Origin: Cenococcum geophilum 1.58 | Taxonomy: Eukaryota > Ascomycota > Dothideomycetes > Gloniales > Gloniaceae | NCBI GenBank assembly: GCA_001692895.1 | Contig: KV748237.1 | Span: forward strand, 310,001-374,000 | Length of the DNA stretch: 64,000 nucleotides | Direction: 5' to 3' | In this document: in pieces, positions 34,830 to 45,691 of the stretch | Layout: each line of letters begins with the position of its first letter | Numbering within the stretch: position 1 is the stretch's first letter | Notes under the pieces: model-generated | Database searches by the model: none | Told to the model about the DNA's origin: nothing | The model's input: the letters and a program-made list of their open reading frames with translations, nothing else | Translations under genes and position numbers: made by a program

Positions 34830-35410
34830 ATAACCTTTTTATTAGCATCTCTATTAATACTACTATACGCATCTTAACTATAGTAAAACCTGCTTTAATT
34901 AAGTATAGCAAGTGCTGTTTAATATAACCCCGTATTAATTTTATTAAAAACGGCCTATTTACTAAACTTTTAAAGTAATATTAATTATATCGGTTAAAGG
35001 CGCGTTTTCCCTATATATTATTTCTACTTTTACTTACTTTCCTAGGGCTCTATATATAATTTAAATAGGCAGAAAGCAGAGCTTAGTTTTACTAAGACTT
35101 ATCCTATAAAGCGCTAGCGAAATACTTTACCTAAAACTAATACTAAGGATATCTTCTTACCTCGCGGCCAGAATAGTTAAGATACCCCTAAAATAGCTTA
35201 ATGGTAGAAGACAATTAGGGCAATATAACGGGAGCACCGTATTTTTAATTGGCGGGGTAAAGCTTACTCGCCTACTCCTCCGCTATATACTATAGATAAA
35301 GCTCTATATAGTAGAAGAGGCACTCTAAATAACCTAAATATATCCCTACTGGAACTAGCTCCTATGCCTACTCTACCACCAATACCTACTCTACTACTAA
35401 TACCACCTTC

Positions 35411-35593
35411 CTTACGGCGAGCTCCCTCGCGGCAAGCTCCCTTACGGTAAGCTCCCTCTCTATAGGCTCCCTCTTAGCAAGCTCCCTCTTAGTAAGCTCC
35501 AACTACGGCCACTTTATAGCTAATACTACCTTCCTTATAGTAAGCTCTCTCTCCGTAGGCTCCTTTTTAGTAAGCTTCCTCTTAATAAGCTCT
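35411..35593 (+). repeat. 15-bp in-frame tandem repeat in the Helitron N-terminus
   Basis: Six adjoining 15-bp units (CTTACGGCGAGCTCC type) span 35411-35500, and four more degenerate units lie at 35534-35593. The period is a multiple of three, so the repeat would give a five-residue peptide repeat upstream of the DUF6570-like region. Units share GCTCC at the end. Confidence 0.75.
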
Positions 35594-35714
35594 AACTACA
35601 GCCATACTACTACCTATTTCGGCTGTTAATTGGGAGTAAATTAAGAAGTTTAGGAGTATACTATAGGCTAAATGTATAGAGACGTGCAGTTATTATAAGG
35701 AGCGGTAGTTCTAA

Positions 35715-36250
35715 ATGGGCCTAGCTATAGAGGGTAACAATATAGGTATATATAAAGCCTACATTAAGAATGCTAATAGCCTTAAAGATCTAACCCTTTC
35801 TCCCCTATTTAGTAAAAGCAATAGGCTTAATCCGGGGCCTGTTCCTAGCTTCCTACCTATACTTACCGCGGTAGAGGAGCTTCTAATTACGCGCGTATAC
35901 GTTTATCTGCAAGTCGTGCGTGTATATGGCTAGCAATATCGCTATACTAGCTACGTTTACTACTTTAGCCAAAACATACTAAAGACTTAAAAGTAGCTAC
36001 CATGGCTACCTACTAAACTTAATATACTAGTTATAAGGCCTATAGTAGTAGAGGGTGGCAAATACCTAAGTTGGCGGTTTACTAAGCAGTATACTATAAG
36101 GCGCTCTACTATAGTATAGTGGCTTTACTTTCTAAAGGTTAATTATTCTAATTATTGTAACGTTAAAATATATAGCACCTAGCTTACTAGCTTACCCGAA
36201 AATAGCTTTATATTAGATTAGCTACCTTATATTAATAAGTTAAAGTCTAA
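35715..36250 (+). pseudogene. Helitron DUF6570-like region
   Basis: A 72-codon open stretch at 35715-35933 continues through stops. It reads PILTAVEELLITRVYVYLQV, then GQQYRYTSYVYYF, then QLPWLPTKLNILVIRP, which is the conserved pattern of DUF6570 found N-terminal to Rep in fungal Helitron proteins. The precise function of this domain is not known. Confidence 0.7.
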
Positions 36251-36399
36251 TTCTAGTGGCCCAATAGCTTACCCTACTGCTCCTATATAACGTCCTCCTG
36301 CTATTAATCCTCTGCCTACTAAGCTTGGTAGTAATATACTAGATAGCGAATTTAATAATAATATACTAGATACTTTAGTTCCTAATCTAGTACCTAACC

Positions 36400-38000
36400 T
36401 TAATAAATTAGAGCTTTTAAGTCGTAAGGTTTAATATTAATAAGACCTATAAGCGGGTTTAGAGGTTCCTACTATGCGACAGACACCTCTTTCTAAGTAA
36501 TTAGCTAGTTTTATTATACGCGGCGCCTTTCCTATCTATTTCTTTATGGCAAAGCCGACTTTAATATATTATAAAGCCGTATAGTTACCCTAGCTGCGTA
36601 CGCCAAGTATATACTTAAGTATTAGGACGGTCGGTTTAGCCGCCACCCCTTATTTCGCTATTATATATTTAATCGGATTATAAAAAAGTAAGCCCTTAAT
36701 ACTACCCGCTTCCTTTACGGCTAATTAAATAAAAATAGTCTATCTTTAAATAAGCTTAGTAATCTTATAAATGGTAAAAGGGCTAAGTAGTTGCTAAATA
36801 AGATTGTACGGCATATATAGAACCTTAAGGGCACTAGACCTTACTAGAGGCAGAAGAGAAATAAGCTTACGGCTTATGCTAAAAACATTAAGAGCGGGTC
36901 TCTATTCTTTATACTTAGCGCTACTAGATTGCTTCTTAAAATCTTAATAATAATCCGCATATTGCTGCTTACTGACTGTATCGTCGCTTTAATCCATTTA
37001 GGAAGCACGTGCTTATAGGTCTATTTAATAGCACTAACTTTTAGTTTTAATATAAGTAGTAGGTATAAGGTAGCGGCTATATATATAGCTTCTTATGGAG
37101 TTTAATAGCCCCAAGGCTAGATTTATTAGCTATTAAATTAAGGGCGGCTTTTACTAAGTACTGGGCTACTTTTATATCCGTAATAAATCCCAATTAATCT
37201 AGGCCTCCCAATCTCTAATATCCTTCTGCTCTTAGCTATAAAGAATAGCTTAATACTAGTAAGCTTTTTACTGCCTACCTTAATCGGTTTTAATAGCACA
37301 GTAATTGCACCGAATTTTACTGCTTAAGATTAAAGAAAGGCTTTACTAGAGTAAAGGAGTGCTGCTTCTATTTTCTACGCTCTCTTTATAATAAGGCTGC
37401 TATATTAAAGGATTAAAATCCGCATTACTAGACGTTCTATCCGTAGCGTAATAATAAGCTTCTTAATAGTTATAATACAGCTATAATATTAGCGTAGATG
37501 GCGAATATTAATACGTCACCCGCTATAAGCATATTAGTAATAGTTAACTATATAAGCAAATATTGCAGTAAGAAAGAGAAGAAGTTAACTTCCTACTAGG
37601 AGCTACTCTAATTAGTATAGCCGCACGCTAATAGCCTTTATGCCTTTTAGTTTAGTAGTAGCCAGGTTTATAAATAAGCTTATTACTAAACGTAATTAGT
37701 TAGCGCAGGAGGTATACTATCTACTTTTTAATATTTCCCTTTATAAAGGCTCTAGGAATATAGTAACTTTAGACTACTATTAGGAGGACGATTAAAGCGC
37801 TATATATAAGCTTAAGAATAGGCAACTAAGAGGGTATAGGTTGTCTAACTATAAGAAATATAAGCGCCGCCTAGATAGGGTAGAGGACGTTACTTTCCTT
37901 AATTTTCTCCTCTATTTTAATTACTCTACTTATAAGCGTTAACTAAGAGCAAGGCCTTAAGTTATATCGTACTTTCCGTAATATAAAGGCAATTCTTTCT
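36400..38000 (+). pseudogene. Helitron Rep (HUH nicking) domain
   Basis: The region reads ANINTSPAISILVIVNYISKYCSK, shown here in parts: the paired tyrosines of the Rep active site lie at codons 37549-37551 and 37561-37563 (NYISKYCSK). Upstream are CTEFYCLRLKKGFTRVKEC and NPHYQTFYPQRNNKLLNSY near 37300-37460. The downstream linker RPQVISYFPQYKGN near 37960 is also typical. Multiple stops make it inactive. Confidence 0.8.
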
Positions 38001-38874
38001 ATCCGTAGTATCCTAAGTTCTACTATATAAAGCTCATTCTTTATTACCCGTAGAGGGAGCATAAGGAAGTAGCTACTTATACTAATAAATTTGGGCCCCT
38101 AATTATATAGCCTCCTATTAGCCTTATATTAACTCTTATTAGCACCCACCTAACTACTTCTGCAATTAGAAACTAGAGGAAAATTGCAAAACTACTAATT
38201 ATATTAATGAGTTTAAGGGCGATTTTATAGACGACTTGGAGCTATATTAGTCCTTTAAGGCCCTATATACCCGCGTTTAAAATACTAACGGAGTTAAAAT
38301 TAAGGATTCTAACAGGCTTAGTAATAGGGAGCTTGATTATAACTATAACTAGAGTACGTATTAGGGTATATACCCGCAGCTTAATAAGAGGACTTATTGG
38401 TAGAAAGTATAGCTATAGCCTCTACCGTGGAGCCGCCTATCCTAAATAGCAACTCTATTCTCCTTATAACTAGGTTAGCGTTATATCTATAACGTTATAG
38501 TTAATTACTATAGGCAGATCTAAGTGGGCCTTAGTCCCTCCCTACTGCGGATTAATATTAATAGAGAGGTAGAAACCGGCAAATTATATTTTATTACTGT
38601 CCTCTTTATTACGCTCTATAATATAGTAAGGGCTTATAGTAAGCCAATACTATTGGCTTAAGCGGCCCCTACTAGGGTAGCTACCTTTAATATTAACGGC
38701 AGAACTATATACGATCTACTAAGGTTGCTAGTAAATTGCCCATTTAATAAATTACCTACTACTAGTCTTATGCCTCTATAGCAAGCTTTTAAGGATATTT
38801 ACTATCTTATCTTTAACGAGAAATCTACAATCGGGTAAGTATATCTAGCCTAAATCAATTACCGCCTCCGTTAG

Positions 38875-39018
38875 TGTTATGCGATGCGCTACCTATACCT
38901 ACGGTATAGGCTAGAGAGCTTATAAGGCATTCTAACCGGCAGTCCGTCCAGTTACGAGACACTGCTGCTACCTTTTTGGTGGTTTGTATGGTTAAGTAGG
39001 TTAGGCTTAGGCATAATA
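38875..39018 (+). repeat. Miniature LTR element, left LTR
   Basis: A 144-bp copy matching 39318-39461, with shared landmarks GGCAGTCCGTCCAG and CTACCTTTTTGGTGGTTTG. It ends GGCATAATA. Confidence 0.88.
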
Positions 39019-39317
39019 ATGTGTCTCGCGACTACCTAGAGGTTAGTGTTTAATCCGGTATGGGGTTGAATATTCACAAGTATAGGACAGCCTAAGCGAC
39101 TGCACTGCCTATAGTCGAGTGCGGGGTTATCGCACGTGCTTGCTAGAGGTCACCTTATTAAGCTTAACGCTAGCTAGGGTGCTGGCGGACGCCTTACATT
39201 GCAGCTAGGGTGCTATAGGCAGTTTGCGTACTGCGTGGCAAAGACCACCTAGCGAAAGGCCAGCCATTTATCGCAGTTTAGGCGCCTGAGGACATGCGCC
39301 CTAGGAGGGGGTGTAGT

Positions 39318-39461
39318 TGTTATACAATGCGCTACTTATACCTACGGTATGGGCTGGAGAGCTTATAAGGCATTCCAACCGGCAGTCCGTCCAGTCGCGA
39401 GACACTACTACTACCTTTTTGGTGGTTTGTATGGTCAAGTGGGTTAGGCTTAGATATAATA
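39318..39461 (+). repeat. Miniature LTR element, right LTR
   Basis: A 144-bp copy beginning TGTTATACAATGC and ending GATATAATA. It differs from the left copy mostly by transitions. Confidence 0.88.
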
Positions 39462-39707
39462 GTTAGATCTACCCTACGCGTAATAACGACTATTTTAGAG
39501 GCTTAAACATCTTGCTAGTAGGCGATTTCTATTAACTTCCCCCTATAGGTTAGGCGGCCTTATATAACAATCTATCCGCTAGGCCATTAGAGCTTACTAG
39601 CTATAGAAAGGGAGCTTATAAGGCGATTAACCGAATAGCTGTTTTAGATTAAGTTATATAGTAGGGCGGTAATAACGCTAAGAGCTCTATATTTAGGACC
39701 GCCCTTA

Positions 39708-40030
39708 TCCCTTAACCCGCTGAAATTCGTCCATTCGGTATCGATAAGAACCAACCAATAAGATCAATGCAATTAAATCGTCGTGATTAGAAATACGTAG
39801 CCGTTGTAAAATCGGGCAGCAGCCACGGCTCTGGTGGTAGGTTTTTAGCGACCCAATTTAGTTAAACGTTGTATTGAGTCGGCTGAACAAGGTCTATATC
39901 ATTGGAAGTACGATTGGAAGGCATGGCTGACGATATTGTATTAATTAAATCTATGTAGGGTATACGCGTACTTCTAATTCTGGTGTTCCGCACGGACCAC
40001 ACACTCGATGGACGCCAGCGGGTTAAGGGA
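39708..40030. mobile_element. MITE-like DNA element with 15-bp inverted ends
   Basis: A 323-bp insertion with perfect 15-bp terminal inverted repeats (TCCCTTAACCCGCTG and CAGCGGGTTAAGGGA), flanked by TA on both sides (39706-39707 and 40031-40032). It is non-coding and of normal composition, with no RIP signature. A TA target is typical of the Tc1/mariner superfamily, so a mariner-type source transposase is inferred. It lies in the Helitron helicase frame between RTAL and the following ELR-like motif. Confidence 0.82.
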
Positions 40031-41084
40031 TAAAGCTACGTAGTGATTTTATAAATAATCTAACCTAGAAGCTTCTTTTAACTAGGTATAAGTAGGGCTT
40101 ATCTACTAATAAGGTTACGGGCTTTAATAACGCAATTCGGCTATATAGCACACGCGCTACTATAGGTAAGTATAACACTACTTAGCTTCGCAACCTTTTA
40201 CAACTAGTGGAGCTATTAAGTTAGTTAACACTAGTATAGGTATACGGAAAGTTACTCCTAATTAGTATAATACTATAGAGAATCTAGCCCTATATATTAG
40301 CGCGAAAGTAATTCTAATATAGAATATCTAGGTTAAACTAGGCTTAGTAAACAGTACTACTAGTATAGTTAAAGATGTTGTATAGAAGGGACACGCGGAT
40401 ATTAAAAAGGATTAGCCTTAGTTACTACTAATTATAGTAAATGGGTATAACGGACCTACCCTATTTACTTAGTAGGATGGTAAGAAAGTTATCCCTATAT
40501 TTCCGTACTTTATAAGTAGGAGGGTATAAGAGGCTCTTACTTACAGCGTTAATTTCCAATTATTCTAGCTTTTGCTCTTACCGTATATAAAAGCTAAAGC
40601 CTAATACTTAACTAGATGGTTCTAGATATTAAGGAAAAGGATAAGATAGCTAGGCTAACCTATATAGCAATCTTATAAGTTAAGAAGCTTTTAGGGCTTA
40701 TATTTAAATATAGGTTTAATATAGAACAATTTTAGTCATCTATAAGTAAGACTAAAGAGGTATAATAAGAAGATTTTGTATAGAGGCAGTAGTAACTACT
40801 TATAAACGACTTTTCCTAATTAGGAAATTATATACTGGCTTAGAGGTAAGCGGAGAATGCGGCATTTATCTTAGTTTCCTAAGTTTTAAACAGCTTAACC
40901 ACAAAATCTAATTTTCTAAATTTTAACCCCTCTATCAGTCCTACCTTCTTACCGCTTTTAGAGCTGTTAGATATACATATAATAGTATATAAAAAGAATT
41001 AGCAGTCTTGCCGGTTTAATATTGATGCTATCTATAGCGTTAATTAATTTTTGGAATTTTTTAAAAAAAATTTAAAGGGCGGAA

Positions 41085-41310
41085 ATGTGGCTTATATAAG
41101 GAGTTACGTAACCTCTAAAAATATATGCTACTTAGGACCGCATATTAGCAGCCACAACTTCTCTATACTATAGTTAAGATTTTATATATACCGCACCTAG
41201 AGCTGCTTAAAATAACTATTACCTATAGATCTACCTATTTATAAATTAAAATTTAGACGTGGTTAAAGCTATTAGTAGGGGTTATTAATCGCGCTCCCTA
41301 TAACAAAATC
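41085..41310 (+). repeat. Possible LTR of a copia-like relic (left copy)
   Basis: This stretch (GTTACGTAACC, then AGAGCTGCTTAAAATAAC, then GATCTACC, then GGGGTTATTAATCGCGCTCCC) runs parallel to 42940-43165 with heavy divergence. Following it at about 41560-41830 is a coding relic with YAKYKDYLRVHQKQKQA and NNYIIRTILVAYLLLIN, reminiscent of copia gag. The LTR interpretation is tentative. Confidence 0.35.
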
Positions 41311-41549
41311 CGACTAATAAATAAACTAATAAATTAAATTAAAAGTTCGGAACGTCTAAATAAGGTTCTATTAAGATGCTAGCTAAACCCTAACCTGGAC
41401 TCTTCCTAACCTATTAAATTTTAAAAATAATAACCTCTACTAAATTAAAAATTAACCTTATCCTTAATAAGCTATCCGATTAGATTTAATAGTTCTTTAT
41501 TATCTAAGATATAGCTAAAACTAATAAAGTATAGCAGTATATTAACCTA

Positions 41550-41935
41550 TCTAAGAAAAAAGACAATCTTCTAAAGCTAGAACTACTAAGTCGGCCTATA
41601 CTAAGGGATATATTACCTACAGCTATATTAATAGTAAAGCTAGACCTAAATTAGCTTACTGCCTATAACTAGCTCTACGCCAAATATAAGGATTATTTAC
41701 GCGTACACTAGAAGCAAAAATAGGCTATAAATGATATTAATAACTATATTATTCGCACCATATTAGTAGCCTACCTTTTACTTATTAACAGCCTTAGTAA
41801 TTAGTTACATTAAATATTTAAGGCGTCTCTACTATTATAGTAGCCACTATAGTAACAGAGACACCCCGTATTTTAGTAAGTAATTAAGCCCATCTTATAT
41901 AAGAATATTATGCTATTAATACTTACTAAATCACG
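41550..41935 (+). pseudogene. Copia gag-like relic, tentative
   Basis: Read through stops it gives QLYAKYKDYLRVHQKQKQA and then INNYIIRTILVAYLLLINSL, with spacing like the middle of copia-type gag proteins in fungi. No protease, integrase or reverse transcriptase follows; a 256-bp tandem array starts instead. Confidence 0.35.
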
Positions 41936-41937
41936 TG

Positions 41938-42936
41938 CTTATAGGGCCTCCTCCTATCTATAAATACTCCCTCCTCTATACTTTCCTCTCTTCTTCTTTT
42001 TTCTTCCTTATAAGAGCTAAAGGTACTCTAATACCCCTTTTTAGTCCCCACTAAGGGATCTATTGGTTAACGTAGTAATATAAATAGCATTAGATAACGA
42101 GACGGGCGAAAGAGAATAGGAAGGACGGAGGAGCCTCTAGTATATATTAGTTGAGCAACATTACTAGCTATATTATAGCTGCCTAATCTCCTATACTTAT
42201 AGGCCTCCTCCTATCTATAAATACTCCCTCCTTTATACCTTCCTCTTTTCTTTTCTTCTTCCTTATAAGAGCTAGAGGTGCTCTAATACTCCTCCCTAGT
42301 CCCTATTAAGGGATTTATTAGTTAATATAGTAATATAAATAGTATCTAACAAGAAGACGGGTAAGAGAGGAGATAGGAAGGATAGAGGGGCGTCTAGTAG
42401 GTATTAGTTAAGTAATATTAATGTCTATATTATAGCTGCCTAATCTCCTATTTATAGGCCTCCTCCTATCTATAAATACTCCCTCCTCTATACCTTTCTC
42501 TCTTTTTCTTTCTTCTTCCTTATAAGAGCTAGAGGCGCTCTAATATCCCTCCTTAGTCTCTATTAAGGGATCTATTAGTTAATATAGCGATATAGATAGT
42601 ATCTAACGAGGAGACGGATAAGAGAGAAGATAGGAAGGATAGAGGGGCGTCTAGTAGGTATTAGTTAAGTAACGTTAATGTCTATATTATAGCTACCTAA
42701 TATCCCATTTATAGGTCTCCTCCCATTTATAAATACTCCCTCCTTTATACTTTCCTCTCTTCTTCTTTCTTCTTCCTTATAAGAGCTAGAGGCGCTCTAA
42801 TACCCCTCCCTAGTCTCTACTAAGGGATCTATTAGTTAATATAGCGATATAAATAGTATTAGACGAAGAGATAGGTAATAAAGGAGATAGGAAGGACAGA
42901 GGAACCTCTAGTAGGTGTTAGTTAAGTAATATTAAC
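41938..42936. repeat. 256-bp tandem array, four units
   Basis: Units start at 41938, 42196, 42451 and 42708 (periods 258, 255 and 257); the last is shortened at about 42936. Each contains TATAAATACTCCCTCC, a CT-rich tract (CTTCTTTCTTCTTCC), TATAAGAGCTAGAGG and AAGGGATCTATTAGTTAA. The first unit is preceded by CACGTG. No coding potential. The TATA motif with a CT tract looks promoter-like, but that is inference. The array has moderate RIP-type divergence between units. Confidence 0.88.
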
Positions 42937-42939
42937 GGC

Positions 42940-43165
42940 GGTTTTTATTACCTAAAAATTACGTTACGTAATAATATTTAGGAATATAAATATATACCCC
43001 CGTCCCATACTTATACCACTACTAAATATTTTAAATTTTATACTTAGAGCTACTTATAATAGGCATTCCTAAAAGATCTACCAGTTTAAAGCTCTATAAT
43101 TAAACGTTGTTAATATTTTATATAGGGGTTGTTAATTAAGCTCCCGGGATATAATTTTTAAAGTT
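42940..43165 (+). repeat. Possible LTR of a copia-like relic (right copy)
   Basis: The counterpart of 41085-41310, with CGTTACGTAATAATATT, then AGAGCTACTTATAATAGG, then AGATCTACC, then GGGGTTGTTAATTAAGCTCCC in the same order. If both are LTRs, the gag relic and the tandem array are the interior of one deleted element. Confidence 0.35.
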
Positions 43166-43170
43166 TAATA

Positions 43171-43780
43171 CTATACTAATATTATAACCTTCTTGCAGTG
43201 GCTAAGCCACCCCTAATCTCCTCCCCCTTCTCCCCCCTCCTATTACTCGGCACTAAGCTTTTACGTTATTACTAAGCCATCGCATCGTTATACGTCCAAA
43301 CTGGGTAGGTAATAATATAGTTACTTAATTATATTAGACGTCTCTGTATATAGTTATATCTCTTTCTATATACGTATTTAATTAAGTTAAGGTAATAAAC
43401 TTACTTTAATTCTAGCTATGCGGCGATTTAGTTATTAGGTATTAAAAATATTTAGTATATAAAGCTTTAAATTAGAATTATAATCTACTATATTAGATCC
43501 TATATAGAGGGCTTTATATTAAAGCTCTGCAGTCTAAATATATACTAGATTTGTAACTAATATAATCCTTAAGCCTAGCTTAAGTAGGGCGCCTTAGTTA
43601 CTATAGTAGATCTTTACCTAGTAGTAACTAAGGCGCTTTAATCTTACTACTACTTCTAAATTAAGCAAAAGCTCCATATAGGGGGGTCCTAGGGGGTCTC
43701 CCCCTGGAAAACCTTATCTTTATATATATTAATTAAAGTCTATATAATAAAGCTCTAAAATTAATTGGCTTATTACTTAT
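43171..43780. other. Non-coding interval between copia-like relic and LINE-3
   Basis: 43190-43310 has near-normal composition with a pyrimidine-rich stretch (CTCCTCCCCCTTCTCCCCCC). The rest is AT-rich. It includes the long hairpin at 43589-43636 and a G/C-rich inverted patch near 43681-43712 (GGGGG, TCTC, CCCC). No gene was recognised. Confidence 0.45.
43589..43636. repeat. Perfect 15-bp inverted repeat (hairpin)
   Basis: GCGCCTTAGTTACTA at 43589-43603 and its exact complement TAGTAACTAAGGCGC at 43622-43636, separated by an 18-nt loop. It stands out in RIP-mutated DNA because both arms are intact. It may be an element end or a remnant of a palindromic site. Confidence 0.75.
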
Positions 43781-45476
43781 AAACTTGGGTTAAAATTTAC
43801 GTTAGGGGATTAACGTTCCGTATATTAATATTTATAACCCCTAATAAATAAATAGTAGTATCTATATGCTACTAGAGCTGCTAAGGGCCGAAGGAGAATA
43901 TAGACTATTAGGTGATTTTAATTTACGCTACCCCTTTTAGGGGGATGTAATAGTAATATGCGCGGATAACGCAGCGGATAACTTTATTTGCGCTATAGAG
44001 GTAACTAGCCTAAACCTAGCTACTAAGGCGGGTATAGAGATGTGGGTAAAGGGTATATTAAGGAGTACACTAGACCTAGTATTTACCTCCCCTTAAAATA
44101 CTAATAGGCTGCTATAAAGTTAAAGATAAGACCGCTAGCATATAGGGTCTAACTACTTTTTTATTATTATGGAGGTAAATATAGAGGCGCTAAAGGGGCC
44201 CCCTTTACTTAGAAGACCACTATAAAAGAAGGCTAATTAGAAGGTAGTATAGAGTAAGCTAGAGGGCTAACTCTAGCCCCTATATAGACTCCTATATAAT
44301 ATAAGAGATAAACTAAACGCGCTAGTGGAGGCTATATACTAGGCGATTAAAAATACTATAGTAAAAACAGTACCTAACGCGTGGCCCTTGCTGTAAGCTT
44401 TTAAAGTATAGTTAGAGGAATATATAGAAGTGGTAAAAAAAAACCTAATAGGCCTTTTAGGCGTAAAAGGTCTTTTAGTTAATACCTAATTAAATTAACT
44501 ATAGAGTTATATAGAATAAGGAGAAAAGGGCAATCTAATAAGAGGCTAATAAGCTATAGAGGAGGACCGTTAAAAAGTTAATAAATAACCCTAAATGGAT
44601 ATAGAGGATAGTAAAATAGGCGCGTATAGCGGACGGGAAGCTGAAGGCCCTACTATAGTTTCCTTCTATTAGCAGACTAGAAGAGGAGACCCTATATTAT
44701 AATAATAAGGAGAAGGCTATTATTCTTATAAAGTAGTTTTTTCTACTGCCTATAGAGGCGGACCTTAGTAATATACTAGGGTTTATATACTTAGAGCCGT
44801 GAATAGTAAAGGAAGTAGTTAAGGAGGAGGATATTATTGCGGCCCTAAAGGGGCTTGCCCCTAATAAGGCCCTAGGTCTAAAAAAGATTACTAATTAATT
44901 TCTTAAGATGTGTGGAGAGTAGCTAGCCCTAGTGCTGGCTAAACTCTTTTATAGCTATATAGCAATTAGATATTACCTAAAACCGTTTAAAGACTTTATT
45001 ATAGTAGTCCTCTAAAAACTATAAAAGCTATTTTATACTATAGTAAAGGCCTACTAGCTAATTACGCTGCTTAATACTATTAGGAAGCTACTTAAAAGAA
45101 TAGTAGCTAGCTAACTGTCTAAAATTGCGAAGGAGATGGGTATGCTACTAGCTAGTTAAATAGGAGTAAGGCTAGAATACTTAACGTAGATAGTACTAGA
45201 GCTACTAACCTAATAGGTATATATAGTATAGAGGAGTAATTTAAGCCTAATAGCCTTATTACTTAGCTTTAATATTTCTAAGGCCTTTAACTAAGTCTCC
45301 TATAAAAGAATAATCTATAATATAAAGGCCTAAGCTATACCCTATTAGATAGTATAGTTTATAAAGTCCTTTCTTAAGGATTAAATAATAANGCTCTTAA
45401 TTAGAGGATATATAGTATAACTAATATAAACAAACACCAGTATACCCTAAGGCTTAGCGCTATCGCTAATCCTACT
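43780..45476 (+). pseudogene. LINE-3 ORF2: endonuclease and N-terminal reverse transcriptase
   Basis: The endonuclease C-terminal half reads YRLLGDFNLRYPFQGDV and ILRSTLDLVFTSP. Reverse transcriptase begins near 44820 with EEDIIAALKGLAPNKALGL and has LLSFNISKAFNQVSYKRIIY near 45260-45310 and NTSIPQGLALSLIL near 45430-45470. The catalytic Asp before ISKAF is Asn. The frame breaks at 45472-45476 (CTACT), the target duplication of element D, and continues at 54389. The 5' part of the LINE is missing. Tad-type ORF2 organisation is inferred. Confidence 0.75.
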
Positions 45477-45691
45477 TATAAGGGATATTATTGCGGATAC
45501 TTTGGGTTGCCCTTAGGACAACCCCCGGACGCCCCTTAGATAGTCGCCGGTCACGTGCCGGAGGCACATACCCGTAGTATATAGTCTCCACAATCCTAGA
45601 GGTCTTACCTTTTTAAGGATTTGTCTCTCTTACTAATCTATTCTATTCTAATTGTGTTCTTATAGCCCCCTATCTATAAGATCCCCTTATA
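45477..45691 (+). repeat. Element D 5' LTR
   Basis: It starts TATAAGGGATATTA (first TG altered to TA) and ends GATCCCCTTATA. It contains CACGTGCCGGAGGCAC. 215 bp, the same as its partner. Confidence 0.92.

Larger units (their letters stand above)
38875..39461. mobile_element. Miniature LTR element (TRIM-like), 587 bp
   Basis: Two 144-bp direct terminal repeats (38875-39018 and 39318-39461) flank a 299-bp non-coding interior. The element begins TGTTATGCGATGC and ends GATATAATA. Target duplication GTTAG is perfect at 38870-38874 and 39462-39466. A polypurine tract (AGGAGGGGGTGTAG) precedes the right repeat, which indicates plus orientation. There is no protein. It resembles terminal-repeat retrotransposons in miniature, mobilised by enzymes of an autonomous LTR element. 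No other copy was noticed in this window and its LTRs do not match A, B, C or D. It is much less RIP-mutated than the Helitron around it. Confidence 0.88.
38100..40850 (+). pseudogene. Helitron PIF1-like helicase, interrupted twice
   Basis: Recognisable motifs are a damaged Walker A (NREVETGKLYFITVL near 38555), AAPTRVATFNINGRTIYDLL near 38665-38730, LIFNEKSTIGQVYLAQ near 38810-38850, GDFYQLPPIG near 39518-39545, KLGLVNST near 40335, VNGYNGPTLF near 40440 and SRVKKLLGLIFKYRF near 40670. It is broken at 38875-39461 by a miniature LTR element and at 39708-40030 by a MITE. Removing the first insertion with one TSD copy restores the frame across ...RLRQ and IYPT.... Confidence 0.82.
34830..40900 (+). 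mobile_element. Decayed autonomous Helitron
   Basis: The coding order matches fungal Helitrons: a DUF6570-like N-terminal region, a Rep (HUH-type) domain with the paired tyrosines, and a PIF1/Pif1-like helicase ending in SRVKKLLGLIF. Total coding span is about 5.7 kb after removing two insertions. Exact ends are uncertain: no convincing 5' TC or 3' CTRR-with-hairpin end was pinned down. It is heavily RIP-mutated. Helitrons move by rolling-circle replication with Rep nicking and helicase unwinding. Confidence 0.85.

Noticed and set aside
41938..42936. CRISPR array
   Set aside because: The repeat is a 256-bp head-to-tail tandem, without spacers, in a eukaryotic genome.
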